From Actinotalea caeni (GTDB taxonomy: Bacteria > Actinomycetota > Actinomycetes > Actinomycetales > Beutenbergiaceae), in the NCBI RefSeq assembly GCF_009733795.1, contig NZ_WNXX01000018.1:1-64000 (forward strand): DNA of 64,000 nucleotides, written 5' to 3'. The translations under genes were made by a program, and so were the position numbers. The notes beneath the pieces are model-generated. The model had not been told where the DNA came from, ran no database searches, and was given only the letters and a program-made list of their open reading frames with translations. Below, in pieces: positions 49,790-58,679 of the stretch. How positions within the stretch are numbered: position 1 is the first letter of the stretch; each line of letters starts with the position of its first letter.

Positions 49790-50566
49790 GTGCCCACCTC
49801 ACCCCTGGCGGCCCCCTCGGCCCTGTCGGTCCAGCTCTACACGGTGCGCGAGGCCGCGGCGGAGGACCTCACCGGGACCCTCGCGCGGATCGCCGACATC
49901 GGCTACCAGCTCGTCGAGCCCTACGGCTTCACCAGCTGGGGACCCGCGCTCGCCGAGGCGCTGCAGGCCAGCGGGCTGCGCGCACCGACGACGCACCAGA
50001 GCTTCATCACCGCCGACGAGGGCGAGCAGGAGGCGCTGTTCGCGGCCGCCGCCCAGGTCGGCGTGACGACCGTGATCGACCCGCACCACGCCGCCGAGAA
50101 CTGGCAGACCGCCGACCAGGTCGCCGAGACCGCGGCGCGCCTCAACGCGGCCGCGGCGGTCGCGGCGCGGCACGGCGTCGCGGTCGGCTACCACAACCAC
50201 GCGTTCGAGCTCGAGGCTCGCCCCGAGGGCGGCGACGGCCGCACCGGGCTGGAGCTGCTCGCCGACCAGCTCGCGCCCGAGGTCGGGCTGCAGGTCGACG
50301 CCTACTGGGCCGCGGTCGGCGGCGCCGACCCCGTCGAGCTGCTGCGCCGGCTGGGCGAGCGCGTCGTCGCGGTCCACGTCAAGGACGGCCCCGGCACCAA
50401 GGAGAACAAGGACCAGGTCGCCGTCGGCCAGGGCAGCCAGCCGATCGGGGAGATCCTCGCCGCGACGCCGCACGCGCTGCACGTCGTCGAGCTCGACGAC
50501 AGCCGCTCCGACCGGTTCGAGGCGATCGCCGAGAGCTTCCGCTTCCTCACCGGGGGCGAGCGATGA
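49790..50566 (+). CDS. Sugar phosphate isomerase/epimerase-like TIM barrel
   Basis: 258 residues of the xylose-isomerase-like AP-endonuclease-2 superfamily: SVQLYTVREAAAEDLTGTLARIADIGYQLVEPYGF, VAVGYHNHAFELEA (metal Glu), GLQVDAYWAAVGGADP (Asp), VVAVHVKDGPG (His) and HVVELDDS. Such proteins isomerise, epimerise or cleave keto-sugars. GTG 49790 follows AAGGAG by 5 bases. It leads a plus-strand operon with two Gfo/Idh/MocA enzymes. Confidence 0.9.
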   Translation: MPTSPLAAPSALSVQLYTVREAAAEDLTGTLARIADIGYQLVEPYGFTSWGPALAEALQASGLRAPTTHQSFITADEGEQEALFAAAAQVGVTTVIDPHHAAENWQTADQVAETAARLNAAAAVAARHGVAVGYHNHAFELEARPEGGDGRTGLELLADQLAPEVGLQVDAYWAAVGGADPVELLRRLGERVVAVHVKDGPGTKENKDQVAVGQGSQPIGEILAATPHALHVVELDDSRSDRFEAIAESFRFLTGGER

Positions 50567-51663
50567 GCCGGACCGGGCGCGCGGGCGTCGGGATCATCGG
50601 CGCGGGCAACATCAGCAACCAGTACCTGAAGAACCTCACGACGTTCCCCGACGTCGAGGTGCGGTTCGTCGCCGACCTCGACACCGAGCGGGCCGCGACC
50701 CAGGCGCAGGCCTACGGGGTGCCCCGGTCGGGCACGGTCGCCGAGCTGCTGGCCGACGACGAGATCGAGGTGGTCGTCAACCTCACCGTGCCGTCGGTGC
50801 ACGTCGAGGTCGCGCAGCAGGCGCTCGCCGCCGGCAAGCACGTGTGGAACGAGAAGCCGTTCGCGCTCGACCGCGACAGCGGGCAGCGGCTGCTCGACGC
50901 CGCGCGCGACGCCGGGCTGCGGGTGGCGACGGCGCCCGACACCTTCCTCGGCGCCGGCATCCAGTCCGCGCTGCGGCTGATCGGCGAGGGCGGCATCGGC
51001 ACGCCGCACGGCGCGCTGACGCTCATGCAGTCGGCCGGCCCGGAGTCCTGGCACCCGAACCCGGCGTTCCTGTTCGACATCGGAGCCGGCCCGCTGTTCG
51101 ACATCGGCCCCTACTACCTGACGGCGCTCGTGCAGATCTTCGGTCCGATCGCCCGGGTGCACGCGGTGACGTCGCGCGCCCGGACCGAGCGGGTCATCGG
51201 GTCCGGCCCGCTCGCGGGTCAGACCTTCCCGGTCAACGTGCCCACGCACGTCGCCACGCTGCTGGAGTTCGAGAGCGGCGCGACGGCGCAGAGCATCTTC
51301 TCCTTCGACTCCAAGCTCGCGCGCACCCAGTTCGAGGTGACCGGCGACGACGCGACGCTCACGGTGCCCGACCCGAACACGTTCGCGGGCGACCTCGTGA
51401 TCACGCGGGGCCGCGACGACGTCGAGACGCGCCCGAGCGAGGGCTCGGCGGCGGGTCGTGGCAGCGGCGTCGTCGAGCTCGTGCGGGCGATCCGCGCCGG
51501 GGTGCCGGAGCGCGCATCGGGCGACCTGGCGTTCCACGTGCTCGACGTCATGCAGTCGGTCATCGAGGCCGGCGAGGCACGGCGGCCGGTCGAGGTGGCC
51601 AGCACGGTGGTGGTGCCGCCGCCGCTGGAGGTGTCCTGGGACCCGACCGAGGCCACGCTGTGA
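50563..51663 (+). CDS. Gfo/Idh/MocA-family oxidoreductase
   Basis: 366 residues: VGIIGAGNISNQYLKNL (nucleotide loop), VVNLTVPSVHVEVAQQALAAGKHVWNEKPFAL (EKP motif), GAGPLFDIGPYYLTALVQIFGP (conserved Asp/Tyr of the substrate domain). About the family's usual length. ATG overlaps the upstream stop (ATGA) and its own stop overlaps the next GTG, so the three proteins are made together. Confidence 0.92.
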   Translation: MSRTGRAGVGIIGAGNISNQYLKNLTTFPDVEVRFVADLDTERAATQAQAYGVPRSGTVAELLADDEIEVVVNLTVPSVHVEVAQQALAAGKHVWNEKPFALDRDSGQRLLDAARDAGLRVATAPDTFLGAGIQSALRLIGEGGIGTPHGALTLMQSAGPESWHPNPAFLFDIGAGPLFDIGPYYLTALVQIFGPIARVHAVTSRARTERVIGSGPLAGQTFPVNVPTHVATLLEFESGATAQSIFSFDSKLARTQFEVTGDDATLTVPDPNTFAGDLVITRGRDDVETRPSEGSAAGRGSGVVELVRAIRAGVPERASGDLAFHVLDVMQSVIEAGEARRPVEVASTVVVPPPLEVSWDPTEATL

Positions 51664-52760
51664 CGGCCGCGCTGCCCGGGGCCGGGCTGGGGGTCGGCGT
51701 CGTCGGCGGCGGCTTCATGGCGCAGGTGCACGCGCGATCGGCGCGGCTGGCCGGTGCCCGGCTGGTCGGGCTCAGCTCGTCGTCGCCGGAGTCCGCTGCC
51801 CGGGCGGCGCAGCAGCTGGGGTTCGATCGTGGCCACGCCTCGCTCGAGGACCTGCTCGCGGACGAGTCGATCGACGTCGTGCACGTGTGCACGCCCAACG
51901 CGCTGCACGCCGAGCAGGCGGCCGCGGTGCTCGCCTCCGGTCGCGACGTCGTCTGCGAGAAGCCGCTGGCGACCACGGTCGCCGACGCCGCCGCGCTCGT
52001 CGAGCAGGCGGCGGGCGCGGGCCGCACCGCGACCGTCCCGTTCGTCTACCGGTTCCACCCGCTGGTGCGCGAGGCGCGCGACCGGGTGGCGCGCGGCGAC
52101 ACCGGCCGCATGCTGACCGTCGCGGCCAGCTACCTGCAGGACTGGCTGCTCACCGCCGACGACGACAACTGGCGCGTCGACGCCGACCTCGGGGGTGCCT
52201 CGCGCGCCTTCGCCGACATCGGCTCGCACCTGGTCGACCTCGTCGAGTTCGTCACCGGCGACCGGATCGTGCGGATCGCAGGCCGGACCCGCACGTTCGT
52301 CGCCGACCGGGCGCAGCACCGCGGCGTCACCAACGAGGACGCCGCCGCGCTCGTCGTCGAGACCGCGGGCGGCGCCGTCGGCACGCTGCTGGTCTCGCAG
52401 GTCGCGCCCGGGCGCAAGAACCGGCTGCACCTGGAGGTCGCGGGGGCCGCCGAGTCGCTCGCGTTCGACCAGGAGCACCCGGAGACGCTGTGGCTCGGCC
52501 GGCGCGAGGGCAGCGTGCTGCTGCCGCGCGACGCCGCGCAGAACAGCGACGCCGCGAACCGCTACTCGGTGGTGCCGTCCGGCCACCCGCAGGGCTACCC
52601 GGACGCGTTCGCGGCGTTCGTCGCCGACTCCTACGCCGCCGCGCGCGGCGAGGACCCCGACGGGCTGCCGCGGTTCGCCGACGGGCTGCGCGCCGCCGTC
52701 GTCACCGAGAGCGTGCTGCGCGCGGCGGCCACCGATGGTTGGGTGGACGTACCCGCCTAG
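51660..52760 (+). CDS. Gfo/Idh/MocA-family oxidoreductase
   Basis: 366 residues: VGVVGGGFMAQVHARSARLAGARLVGLSSS, DVVHVCTPNALHAEQAAAVLASGRDVVCEKPLATT and RAFADIGSHLVDLVEFVTGD (conserved Asp and His). It differs clearly from the preceding paralogue, which suggests two separate steps, for example oxidation at entry and reduction at exit. GTG 51660 overlaps the previous stop (GTGA). Confidence 0.92.
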   Translation: MTAALPGAGLGVGVVGGGFMAQVHARSARLAGARLVGLSSSSPESAARAAQQLGFDRGHASLEDLLADESIDVVHVCTPNALHAEQAAAVLASGRDVVCEKPLATTVADAAALVEQAAGAGRTATVPFVYRFHPLVREARDRVARGDTGRMLTVAASYLQDWLLTADDDNWRVDADLGGASRAFADIGSHLVDLVEFVTGDRIVRIAGRTRTFVADRAQHRGVTNEDAAALVVETAGGAVGTLLVSQVAPGRKNRLHLEVAGAAESLAFDQEHPETLWLGRREGSVLLPRDAAQNSDAANRYSVVPSGHPQGYPDAFAAFVADSYAAARGEDPDGLPRFADGLRAAVVTESVLRAAATDGWVDVPA

Positions 52761-52784
52761 CCCGTCGTCCCGCCGACCCCGCAC

Positions 52785-52834
52785 GGTTTCAACCCACTTC
52801 TGCCCCCTCCAGGGGTTTCAACCCGGTTCCGCCC
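52785..52834 (+). repeat. Two-copy tandem repeat in the leader of the next gene
   Basis: GGTTTCAACCCACTTCTGCC (52785-52804) and GGTTTCAACCCGGTTCCGCC (52814-52833) match at 17 of 20 positions, 29 bases apart, just before the AAGGAG of the gene at 52851. The core TTTCAACCCACTT resembles TTTCACCGCACTT of the arrays at 46369-46572, so they may be one repeat family. Confidence 0.7.
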
Positions 52835-52850
52835 ACTCGAAGGAGAGCAC

Positions 52851-53864
52851 ATGACCGAGTCCCGACTGCCCGTCACGCTGTTCACCGGCCAGTGGGCCGA
52901 CATGCCGTTCGAGGAGCTCGCCGAGAAGGCGGCGGCGTGGGGCTACGACGGCCTGGAGATCGCCGCGTCCGGCGACCACCTCGACCTCAAGCGCGCCGAC
53001 GAGGACGACGCCTACGTCCGCGAGCGCCTGGAGATCCTCGACCGGCACGGCCTCAAGTGCTGGGCGATCTCGCACCACCTGGGCGGCCAGGCGGTCTGCG
53101 ACGACCCGATCGACTTCCGCCACCAGGCGATCCTGCGCGACTACGTGTGGGGCGACGGCGACCCCGAGGGCGTGCGGCAGCGCGCCGCCGAGGACATGAA
53201 GCGGGCGGCGCGGGTCGCGCGCAAGCTGGGCGTCGACGTCGTCGTCGGGTTCACGGGGTCGAAGATCTGGCCCTACGTCGCGATGTTCCCGCCGGTGCCG
53301 CAGTCGGTCATCGACGAGGGCTACGAGGACTTCGCGAACCGGTGGAACCCGATCCTCGACGTGTTCGACGCCGAGGGCGTGCGGTTCGCGCACGAGGTGC
53401 ACCCCAGCGAGATCGCCTACGACCACTGGACGAGCGTGCGCACGCTCGAGGCGATCGACCACCGCGAGGCGTTCGGGTTCAACTGGGACCCCTCGCACAT
53501 GGCGTGGCAGGGCGTGGACTCGGTCGCGTTCATCACCGACTTCGCCGACCGGATCTACCACGTCGACTGCAAGGACACCCGGATCCGCCCGGCGTCGGGC
53601 CGCTCGGGCATCCTCGGCTCGCACCTGCCGTGGGGGGACCCGCGCCGCGGCTGGGACTTCGTCTCGACCGGTCACGGCGACATCCCGTGGGAGGACGCCT
53701 TCCGCGCGCTCGCCTCGATCGGCTACGACGGCCCGATCTCGGTCGAGTGGGAGGACGCCGGGATGGACCGCCTGCACGGCGCCGCCGAGGCGGTCGGGTA
53801 CATCCGCTCGCTGCTGTGGAACCTGCCCGAGGCGTCCTTCGACGCCGCCTTCAGCAACCAATAG
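52851..53864 (+). CDS. Sugar phosphate isomerase/epimerase-like TIM barrel
   Basis: 337 residues. Metal-site residues of the AP2/IolE-like fold are visible: [44 protein letters not shown] (Glu), [15 protein letters not shown] (Asp, His), [11 protein letters not shown] (Asp/His) and [11 protein letters not shown] (Glu). It is larger than the paralogue at 49790, with an insertion around residues 80-110. Likely acts on a keto-sugar made by the neighbouring dehydrogenases. AAGGAG precedes ATG 52851; the leader contains tandem repeats. Confidence 0.9.
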   Translation: MTESRLPVTLFTGQWADMPFEELAEKAAAWGYDGLEIAASGDHLDLKRADEDDAYVRERLEILDRHGLKCWAISHHLGGQAVCDDPIDFRHQAILRDYVWGDGDPEGVRQRAAEDMKRAARVARKLGVDVVVGFTGSKIWPYVAMFPPVPQSVIDEGYEDFANRWNPILDVFDAEGVRFAHEVHPSEIAYDHWTSVRTLEAIDHREAFGFNWDPSHMAWQGVDSVAFITDFADRIYHVDCKDTRIRPASGRSGILGSHLPWGDPRRGWDFVSTGHGDIPWEDAFRALASIGYDGPISVEWEDAGMDRLHGAAEAVGYIRSLLWNLPEASFDAAFSNQ

Positions 53865-53911
53865 GCCTGTCGCGACGGCGGCCGGGTGCGCGACGCCCGG
53901 TCGCCGACTCG

Positions 53912-53963
53912 TACGCCCGTGCCGAGCTCGTAGCGTGCACCGTACGAGCTCGGCACGGGTGTA
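53912..53963 (+). terminator. Long near-perfect hairpin terminator
   Basis: Arms of 21 bases (53912-53932 and 53943-53963) with one mismatch; the inner 17 pairs are perfect (CCCGTGCCGAGCTCGTA and complement). Loop GCGTGCACCG. It lies 48 bases past the isomerase stop and closes the sugar operon. GTACGAGCTCG recurs directly after it. The remaining 232-base gap to the next gene shows only a -10-like TAGCGT at 54055. Confidence 0.8.
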
Positions 53964-54096
53964 CGAGCTCGCGGCTCGTGGCGGGGGTGGGCCCGGACGA
54001 CGGCGAGGACGGTCGTGGGCGCCGAACCCGGGCGCCGGGGTGCCGCGGCGGTGTAGCGTCCGGGTCACCGGACGTCTCAACGATCGGAGCGCACGC

Positions 54097-54708
54097 ATGA
54101 CCTCGCCCGTCGTCCCCGGAGCCGCGCCGCCCGAGGTGCGCAGGCTCGCCACCACCGTGTGGTGGCTCGTCCTCCTCGAGGGCGTCCTCGCGATCGTCTT
54201 CGGCCTGCTCGCGATGTTCTTCACGGGCGCGACGCTCGTGACGATCATGGTGTTCTTCGGCGTGTACTCCCTGCTCGACGGCGTGCTCGCACTCGTCGGC
54301 GGCGTGCGCAACCGCGAGGAGGGCTGGGGCTGGCTGGTGTTCCAGGGCATCGCGGGCGTCGCCGTCGGCATCATCGCGCTGCGCTACCCGAGCACGACGG
54401 CGGTCGCGCTCACCCTGCTCGTCGCGTTCTGGGCGCTGGTCATCGGCGTCATCCGGATCGTCGGGGCCTTCGAGCTGCGCCGGCTCGGCGCACGCGGCTG
54501 GCTGTGGGCGCTGGTCGCGGGCGTCGCCGCGGTGCTGTTCGGCCTCGCGCTGGTGATCAACCCCGGCTACGGCGCCGCGACCCTCATCTGGCTGGTGGGC
54601 GTGACGGCGCTGGTGTTCGGCATCGCGCTCGTGGTCAACGCGTTCCTGGTGCGCAAGGTGGTCGAGGACCTCGCCGACGACGGGCTCATCAACAACTCGA
54701 ACGCCTGA
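54097..54708 (+). CDS. HdeD-family membrane protein
   Basis: 203 residues with six membrane helices in the duplicated HdeD pattern: WWLVLLEGVLAIVFGLLAMFFTGATLVTIMVFFGVYSLLDGVLALVGGV, then GIAGVAVGIIALRYPSTTAVALTLLVAFWALVIGVIRIVGAFEL and a third pair. HdeD helps acid resistance in E. coli; the role in actinobacteria is unknown. A -10-like TAGCGT (54055-54060) gives a leader of about 30 bases containing CGGAG. Confidence 0.88.
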   Translation: MTSPVVPGAAPPEVRRLATTVWWLVLLEGVLAIVFGLLAMFFTGATLVTIMVFFGVYSLLDGVLALVGGVRNREEGWGWLVFQGIAGVAVGIIALRYPSTTAVALTLLVAFWALVIGVIRIVGAFELRRLGARGWLWALVAGVAAVLFGLALVINPGYGAATLIWLVGVTALVFGIALVVNAFLVRKVVEDLADDGLINNSNA

Positions 54709-54770
54709 CTGCCGTAACGTCGGGGCCGACGGGTCGTGGGGCCCGCCGCGGCGGCAGGGGAGCGTGAGGG

Positions 54771-55697
54771 ATGACGACGGCGGAGCGTGCGCTGGCCGGC
54801 ATCGCGCACGACCTCTACGGGCTGCCGCCCGGGGAGTTCACCGCTGCCCGCAACGCCCGCGCCGCGCGCGCGAAGGCCGAGGGCGACCCCGGGCTGGCGA
54901 GCGCGGTCAAGGCGCTGCGCAAGCCCGCGGTGGCCGGCTGGGTCGTCAACCTCATGGTGCGGCAGCTGCCCGAGCGGATCGGGGACCTGGTCGCCCTCGG
55001 CGAGGAGATGCGCGCGGCGCAGGAGGACATGGACGCCGCGACGCTGCGGATGCTGACCTCGCAGCGGCGCGCGCTCACCACCCGCGTCGCGCGGGAGGGC
55101 GCCGAGCTCGCCGCCGAGCTGGGGCAGCGGCTCACGCCCGCCGTCGTCGAGCAGGTGCAGGCCACGCTGCACGCGGCGATGACCGACGAGGTGGCCGCGA
55201 CCGCCGTCCGCAGCGGCGTGCTGCTGGGACCGCTGGCCGCGACCGGGCTCGACGAGGTCGACCTCACCGACGCGCTGGCGCTGCCGCTGGAGCTGGTCGG
55301 GCTGGAGGGAGCCACGGAACGGCCGCGCGACGACGGCCCCACCGACCTCTCGGCGCGCCGGGCCTCCAACAAGGCGAAGGCCGCCAAGGAGGTGACCGAG
55401 GCCAAGGCGGAGCTCGCGGTCGCCGAGGCCGCGGCCGCGAAGACCGGCCGGTCGGCGCGTGCGCGCAAGGACAAGGTGCGCACGCTGCAGGCCCAGGTGC
55501 TGCAGCTGCGCGCCGAGCTGGACGAGCTGCTGCGGCAGGTCTCGGCGCTCGAGGAGCGTCTCGAGCCGCTGACCGCCGACCTCGAGGCGGCCCAGGACGC
55601 CTACGCCGAGGCCGAGGCGATGGATCTGGCGGCGGCCGCCGCCGTCGAGAAGGCCGCCAAGCGGCTCGCCAAGGCGCAGGCGGCCGCACGACGCTGA
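54771..55697 (+). CDS. Coiled-coil protein conserved in actinobacteria, unknown function
   Basis: 308 residues, Ala/Glu/Lys-rich. The N-terminus DLYGLPPGEFTAARNARAARAK...ALRKPAVAGWVVNLM is a recognisable conserved block in actinobacterial proteins without known function. Residues about 200-305 form a long charged coiled coil (ASNKAKAAKEVTEAKAELAVAEAAAAKTGRSARARKDKVRTLQAQ...). No membrane segment or enzyme motif. Possibly structural or DNA-associated, but that is guesswork. Confidence 0.75.
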   Translation: MTTAERALAGIAHDLYGLPPGEFTAARNARAARAKAEGDPGLASAVKALRKPAVAGWVVNLMVRQLPERIGDLVALGEEMRAAQEDMDAATLRMLTSQRRALTTRVAREGAELAAELGQRLTPAVVEQVQATLHAAMTDEVAATAVRSGVLLGPLAATGLDEVDLTDALALPLELVGLEGATERPRDDGPTDLSARRASNKAKAAKEVTEAKAELAVAEAAAAKTGRSARARKDKVRTLQAQVLQLRAELDELLRQVSALEERLEPLTADLEAAQDAYAEAEAMDLAAAAAVEKAAKRLAKAQAAARR

Positions 55698-55757
55698 CCG
55701 GCTCGTGTCGCCCGGCTCTCGGTAAGGTCGTCCGCCCGACGGCGAGGAGGGACGGAC

Positions 55758-56669
55758 ATGGCACGGATGCCGCAGGCGGAGGTCGAGATCACGCCCGCGC
55801 TGGTGGAGCGGCTGCTGGCCGAGCAGCACCCCGACCTGCTGGGCGGGCGGGAGCTGGCGATCCTGGCCAACGGCTGGGACAACACGCTCGTGCGGCTCGG
55901 CGAGGACCTGCTGGTGCGGCTGCCGCGCCGGCAGGCGGCGGCCGAGCTCGTCGAGCACGAGCAGGCGTGGCTGCCGCGGCTGGCACCGCGGCTCCCGGTG
56001 CCGGTCCCGGCGCCGGTGCGCGTCGGTGAGCCCGCGGCGGGCTACCCGTGGTGGTGGTCGGTGCTGCCCTGGGTCTCAGGACGCACGCTCGCGTCGGTCC
56101 CCGCTGGGCGGCGCGGCCCGTTCGGGGCGCCGCTCGGTGCGTTCCTCGCGGCTCTGCACACCCCGGCGGACGCCGATGTCTGGCGCAACCCGTTCCGCGG
56201 CGGCGCGCTCGGCGAGGAGCGGGTCGCACGCGTGACCGAGCGGCTCGAGGCGTGGGACGGTCCCCGGCGGGTCGAGCTGCTCGCCCGCTGGCGTGGCGTC
56301 CAGCAGACGCCCGAGGCGCCGGACGCCCGGCTCTGGGTGCACGGCGACCTGCACCCGCTCAACGTGCTCGTCGAGGGCGACACGCTCGCGGCCGTCATCG
56401 ACTGGGGCGACCTCACCGCAGGCGACCCGGCCTGCGACCTCGCGGTCGCGTGGCTGGGTCTGGACGCCGAGGGCGCCGCCGCGCTGCGCACCGCCTACGA
56501 CCACGCGGCGGCCCACGACCTCGACCGGGACCACCTGTGGGCCCGGGCGGAGGGCTGGGCGTTCCACCTCGCGACGATGCTGCTCGCGAGCAACGACGAC
56601 CACCCCGAGCTCGAGGTGGCGGCGCGCCAGGGCGTGACGCGGCTCACGGAGCGCGCGATACGGACGTGA
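55758..56669 (+). CDS. Aminoglycoside phosphotransferase-family kinase
   Basis: 303 residues with the APH/choline-kinase fold: ANGWDNTLVRLGEDLLVRLPRR (nucleotide loop and Lys-equivalent Arg), the catalytic loop LWVHGDLHPLNVLVEGD (HGDxxxxN) and the metal motif AVIDWGDLTAGDPACDLAVAWLGL. The VRLPRR position usually carries Lys/Arg in actinobacterial members. Substrate unknown; resistance cannot be assumed. GAGGAGGGAC precedes ATG 55758 and TAAGGT lies upstream as a likely -10. Confidence 0.88.
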   Translation: MARMPQAEVEITPALVERLLAEQHPDLLGGRELAILANGWDNTLVRLGEDLLVRLPRRQAAAELVEHEQAWLPRLAPRLPVPVPAPVRVGEPAAGYPWWWSVLPWVSGRTLASVPAGRRGPFGAPLGAFLAALHTPADADVWRNPFRGGALGEERVARVTERLEAWDGPRRVELLARWRGVQQTPEAPDARLWVHGDLHPLNVLVEGDTLAAVIDWGDLTAGDPACDLAVAWLGLDAEGAAALRTAYDHAAAHDLDRDHLWARAEGWAFHLATMLLASNDDHPELEVAARQGVTRLTERAIRT

Positions 56670-56701
56670 CGGGACGTCGCCGGTTGGGGATACTCCCTCT
56701 G

Positions 56702-57505
56702 GTGACCACCCGACGTCTCACCGCCCTGGCGCTCGTCGCTCTCACTACGCTCGTGCTCTCCGCCTGCACCCGGGGCGTGGAGACGCCGGACGATGTCCCG
56801 ACCGACGCCGCGACGCAGACCGACCCGACCGGCGAGCCGTCGACCGAGCCGAGCGCGGGCGAGACCACCGACGGTGACGAGGTCGACCTCACCACGCTGC
56901 CGGAGTGCGAGGGCATCGCGCTCGAGGAGGGCGCCGTCGTCGACGGCGAGGTGCTCGCCGACTGCATGGCCGCCGCGATGATCGAGGCCGGCTCCGGCTC
57001 GCACCGGCTCGACTCCTACGACGGCGTCACCGAGGTCGACTTCACGTGGAACCCGGAGATCGCGCTGCACGCGCGCGGCGCCGTCGAGTACGTCATCCGC
57101 GGCGACGAGGGCTGGATGCTGATCGACGGCCGGTGGGTGCGTGGCGACAGCACCTCGTCCGACCCCGACGAGGTGTTCGCGGCGAGCGTGCTCGAGCTGT
57201 CCCGGGCGTTCGGCGACCCGCGCGGCATGGTGCTGATGTTCAACCAGACCGCGTGGGAGGTGCTCGGCGAGGACGCCGTGCCCGCGTCCGACGCGGTGCG
57301 CGAGTCGGGCTGGCACCTCGTGCCGCAGGGTCAGCTGACCCTGCTCGGGGTCACGCTCTCCGACGTCGAGCTCTGGCTCGGCGAGGACCACCTCGGCATC
57401 TACTTCGTCGGCACCGGGCAGTTCGGGGGCGTGAGCGCGACGTCGTCGAACACGTTCACCCAGTGGGGCGGACCGGTCGAGATCCCGGACCCGGCAGCGG
57501 GCTGA
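56702..57505 (+). CDS. Secreted lipoprotein, unknown function
   Basis: 267 residues: lipoprotein signal (RLTALALVALTTLVLSAC), an acidic Thr/Asp/Glu-rich linker of about 40 residues, then a folded domain (LPECEGIALEEGAVVDGEVLADCMAAAMIEAGSGSHRLDS... FTWNPEIALHARGAVEYVIRGDEGWMLIDGRWVRGD). Alternating strands and a GWMLIDGRWVRGD segment recall LppX/LprG-like or DUF-type lipoproteins but I cannot assign a family. GTG 56702 is the start; no ribosome binding site is obvious. Its stop is 1 base from the convergent gene's stop. Confidence 0.75.
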   Translation: MTTRRLTALALVALTTLVLSACTRGVETPDDVPTDAATQTDPTGEPSTEPSAGETTDGDEVDLTTLPECEGIALEEGAVVDGEVLADCMAAAMIEAGSGSHRLDSYDGVTEVDFTWNPEIALHARGAVEYVIRGDEGWMLIDGRWVRGDSTSSDPDEVFAASVLELSRAFGDPRGMVLMFNQTAWEVLGEDAVPASDAVRESGWHLVPQGQLTLLGVTLSDVELWLGEDHLGIYFVGTGQFGGVSATSSNTFTQWGGPVEIPDPAAG

Positions 57506-57506
57506 C

Positions 57507-58679
57507 TCAGGCGCGGCGCTGGTGCCGCGCGAAGTAGGCGACGACCTCCGGGTCCGCCTCGGGCACCCGGCGCGGCCGGGCGCCGTCGCGCAGCGACGCG
57601 GTCGCCGCGACCCCGGCCGCGACGGCGTCCCGCGCGGCGACCGGCGAGGTGGCGGTCGGTCCGCCGTCGCGCACCAGCCGCACGAACTCGGCGACGGTGA
57701 GCGGGTCCGCGCCGCCGTGCCCGCCGGTGCCGGCCTGGATCGGGTGCTGCACGTCGCCGCGCTCGGAGAACCCGGTGCGCCGGTTCCACACGCGCACCTC
57801 GCCGCCCGCGCCGTCGCCGACGTTCTCCAGCCGCCCCTCGGTCCCGATGACCGTGTAGCTGCGCCAGTAGTCGGGCGTGAAGTGGCACTGCTGGTAGCTG
57901 ATGAGCGCACCGCTGTCGAGGCGGCCGGTCAGCATCGAGATGTCCTCGACGTCGATCGTCGGGTGCAGACCCGTCTGGGTGAGCGGCGGCCAGACGTCGC
58001 GCGAGTACCAGTCGGTCATCAGCCGCCCGCTGTTGTCGGCGCGGTCGGTGACCTGCCCGTACACGGCGAGGTCGCCCATCGCGACGACCTCGCGCGTCGA
58101 GGAGCCGGCGAGCCAGTGGATGACGTCGAGGTCGTGGGCACCCTTCTGCAGCAGCAGGCCGGTGGTGCGGGCGCGCTCGGCGTGCCAGTCCTTGAAGTAG
58201 TAGTCGCCGCCGTCGCCGACGAAGTGCCGGCACCACACCGCCTTGACCTCGCCGATGTCGCCGCGGTCGATGATCTCCTTCATCAGCCGCACGACGTGCA
58301 TGTGGCGCATGTTGTGGCCGACGTAGAGCTTGGTGCCGGTGCGGTGGGCGGTGGCGAGGATGCGGTCGGCGCCCTCGGTCGTGATCGCGATCGGCTTCTC
58401 GAGGTAGACGGCGACGCCGGCCTCCAGCAGCGTGACGGCGATCTCCTCGTGGGTGTCGTCGGGCGTGAGCACCATCGCGGCGTCGAGCCGCTCGGCGGCG
58501 AGCAGGTCGTCGAGACCGGGGTGCACGGGCACCGCGTGACCGAGCGCCGCGGCGAGCCGGTCGGGCGCAGCCGGCGCCGGGTCGGCCGCCGCGACGACGG
58601 TCGCGCCCGCGGGCGCGAGGTGGGCGGCGAGGCTCGCCCGGGCACCGATGCCGACGACGCCGACCCGCAGCCCGGTCAC
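57507..58679 (-). CDS. Gfo/Idh/MocA-family oxidoreductase
   Basis: 390 residues: VGVVGIGARASLAAHLAPAGATVVAAADP, AAMVLTPDDTHEEIAVTLLEAGVAVYLEKPIAITTEGAD (EKP motif), GLLLQKGAHDLDVIHWLAGSSTREVVAMG (Lys/His/Asp of the substrate domain). The middle part with WCRHFVGDGGDYYFKDWHAERART matches the myo-inositol/sugar dehydrogenase-like group that acts on larger glycosides. GTG 58679 overlaps the penicillin-binding-protein stop (GTGA), an unexpected partnership of a sugar enzyme with a cell-wall enzyme. Confidence 0.9.
   Translation of the reverse strand: MTGLRVGVVGIGARASLAAHLAPAGATVVAAADPAPAAPDRLAAALGHAVPVHPGLDDLLAAERLDAAMVLTPDDTHEEIAVTLLEAGVAVYLEKPIAITTEGADRILATAHRTGTKLYVGHNMRHMHVVRLMKEIIDRGDIGEVKAVWCRHFVGDGGDYYFKDWHAERARTTGLLLQKGAHDLDVIHWLAGSSTREVVAMGDLAVYGQVTDRADNSGRLMTDWYSRDVWPPLTQTGLHPTIDVEDISMLTGRLDSGALISYQQCHFTPDYWRSYTVIGTEGRLENVGDGAGGEVRVWNRRTGFSERGDVQHPIQAGTGGHGGADPLTVAEFVRLVRDGGPTATSPVAARDAVAAGVAATASLRDGARPRRVPEADPEVVAYFARHQRRA

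Noticed and set aside
53943-53975. Attachment site of an integrated element, suggested by repeated GTACGAGCTCG
   Set aside because: The copies are parts of one terminator hairpin plus a short echo; there is no integrase or tRNA gene nearby.
55758-56669. Aminoglycoside resistance gene
   Set aside because: It has the kinase fold shared by many metabolite kinases, and nothing in the sequence shows antibiotic specificity.
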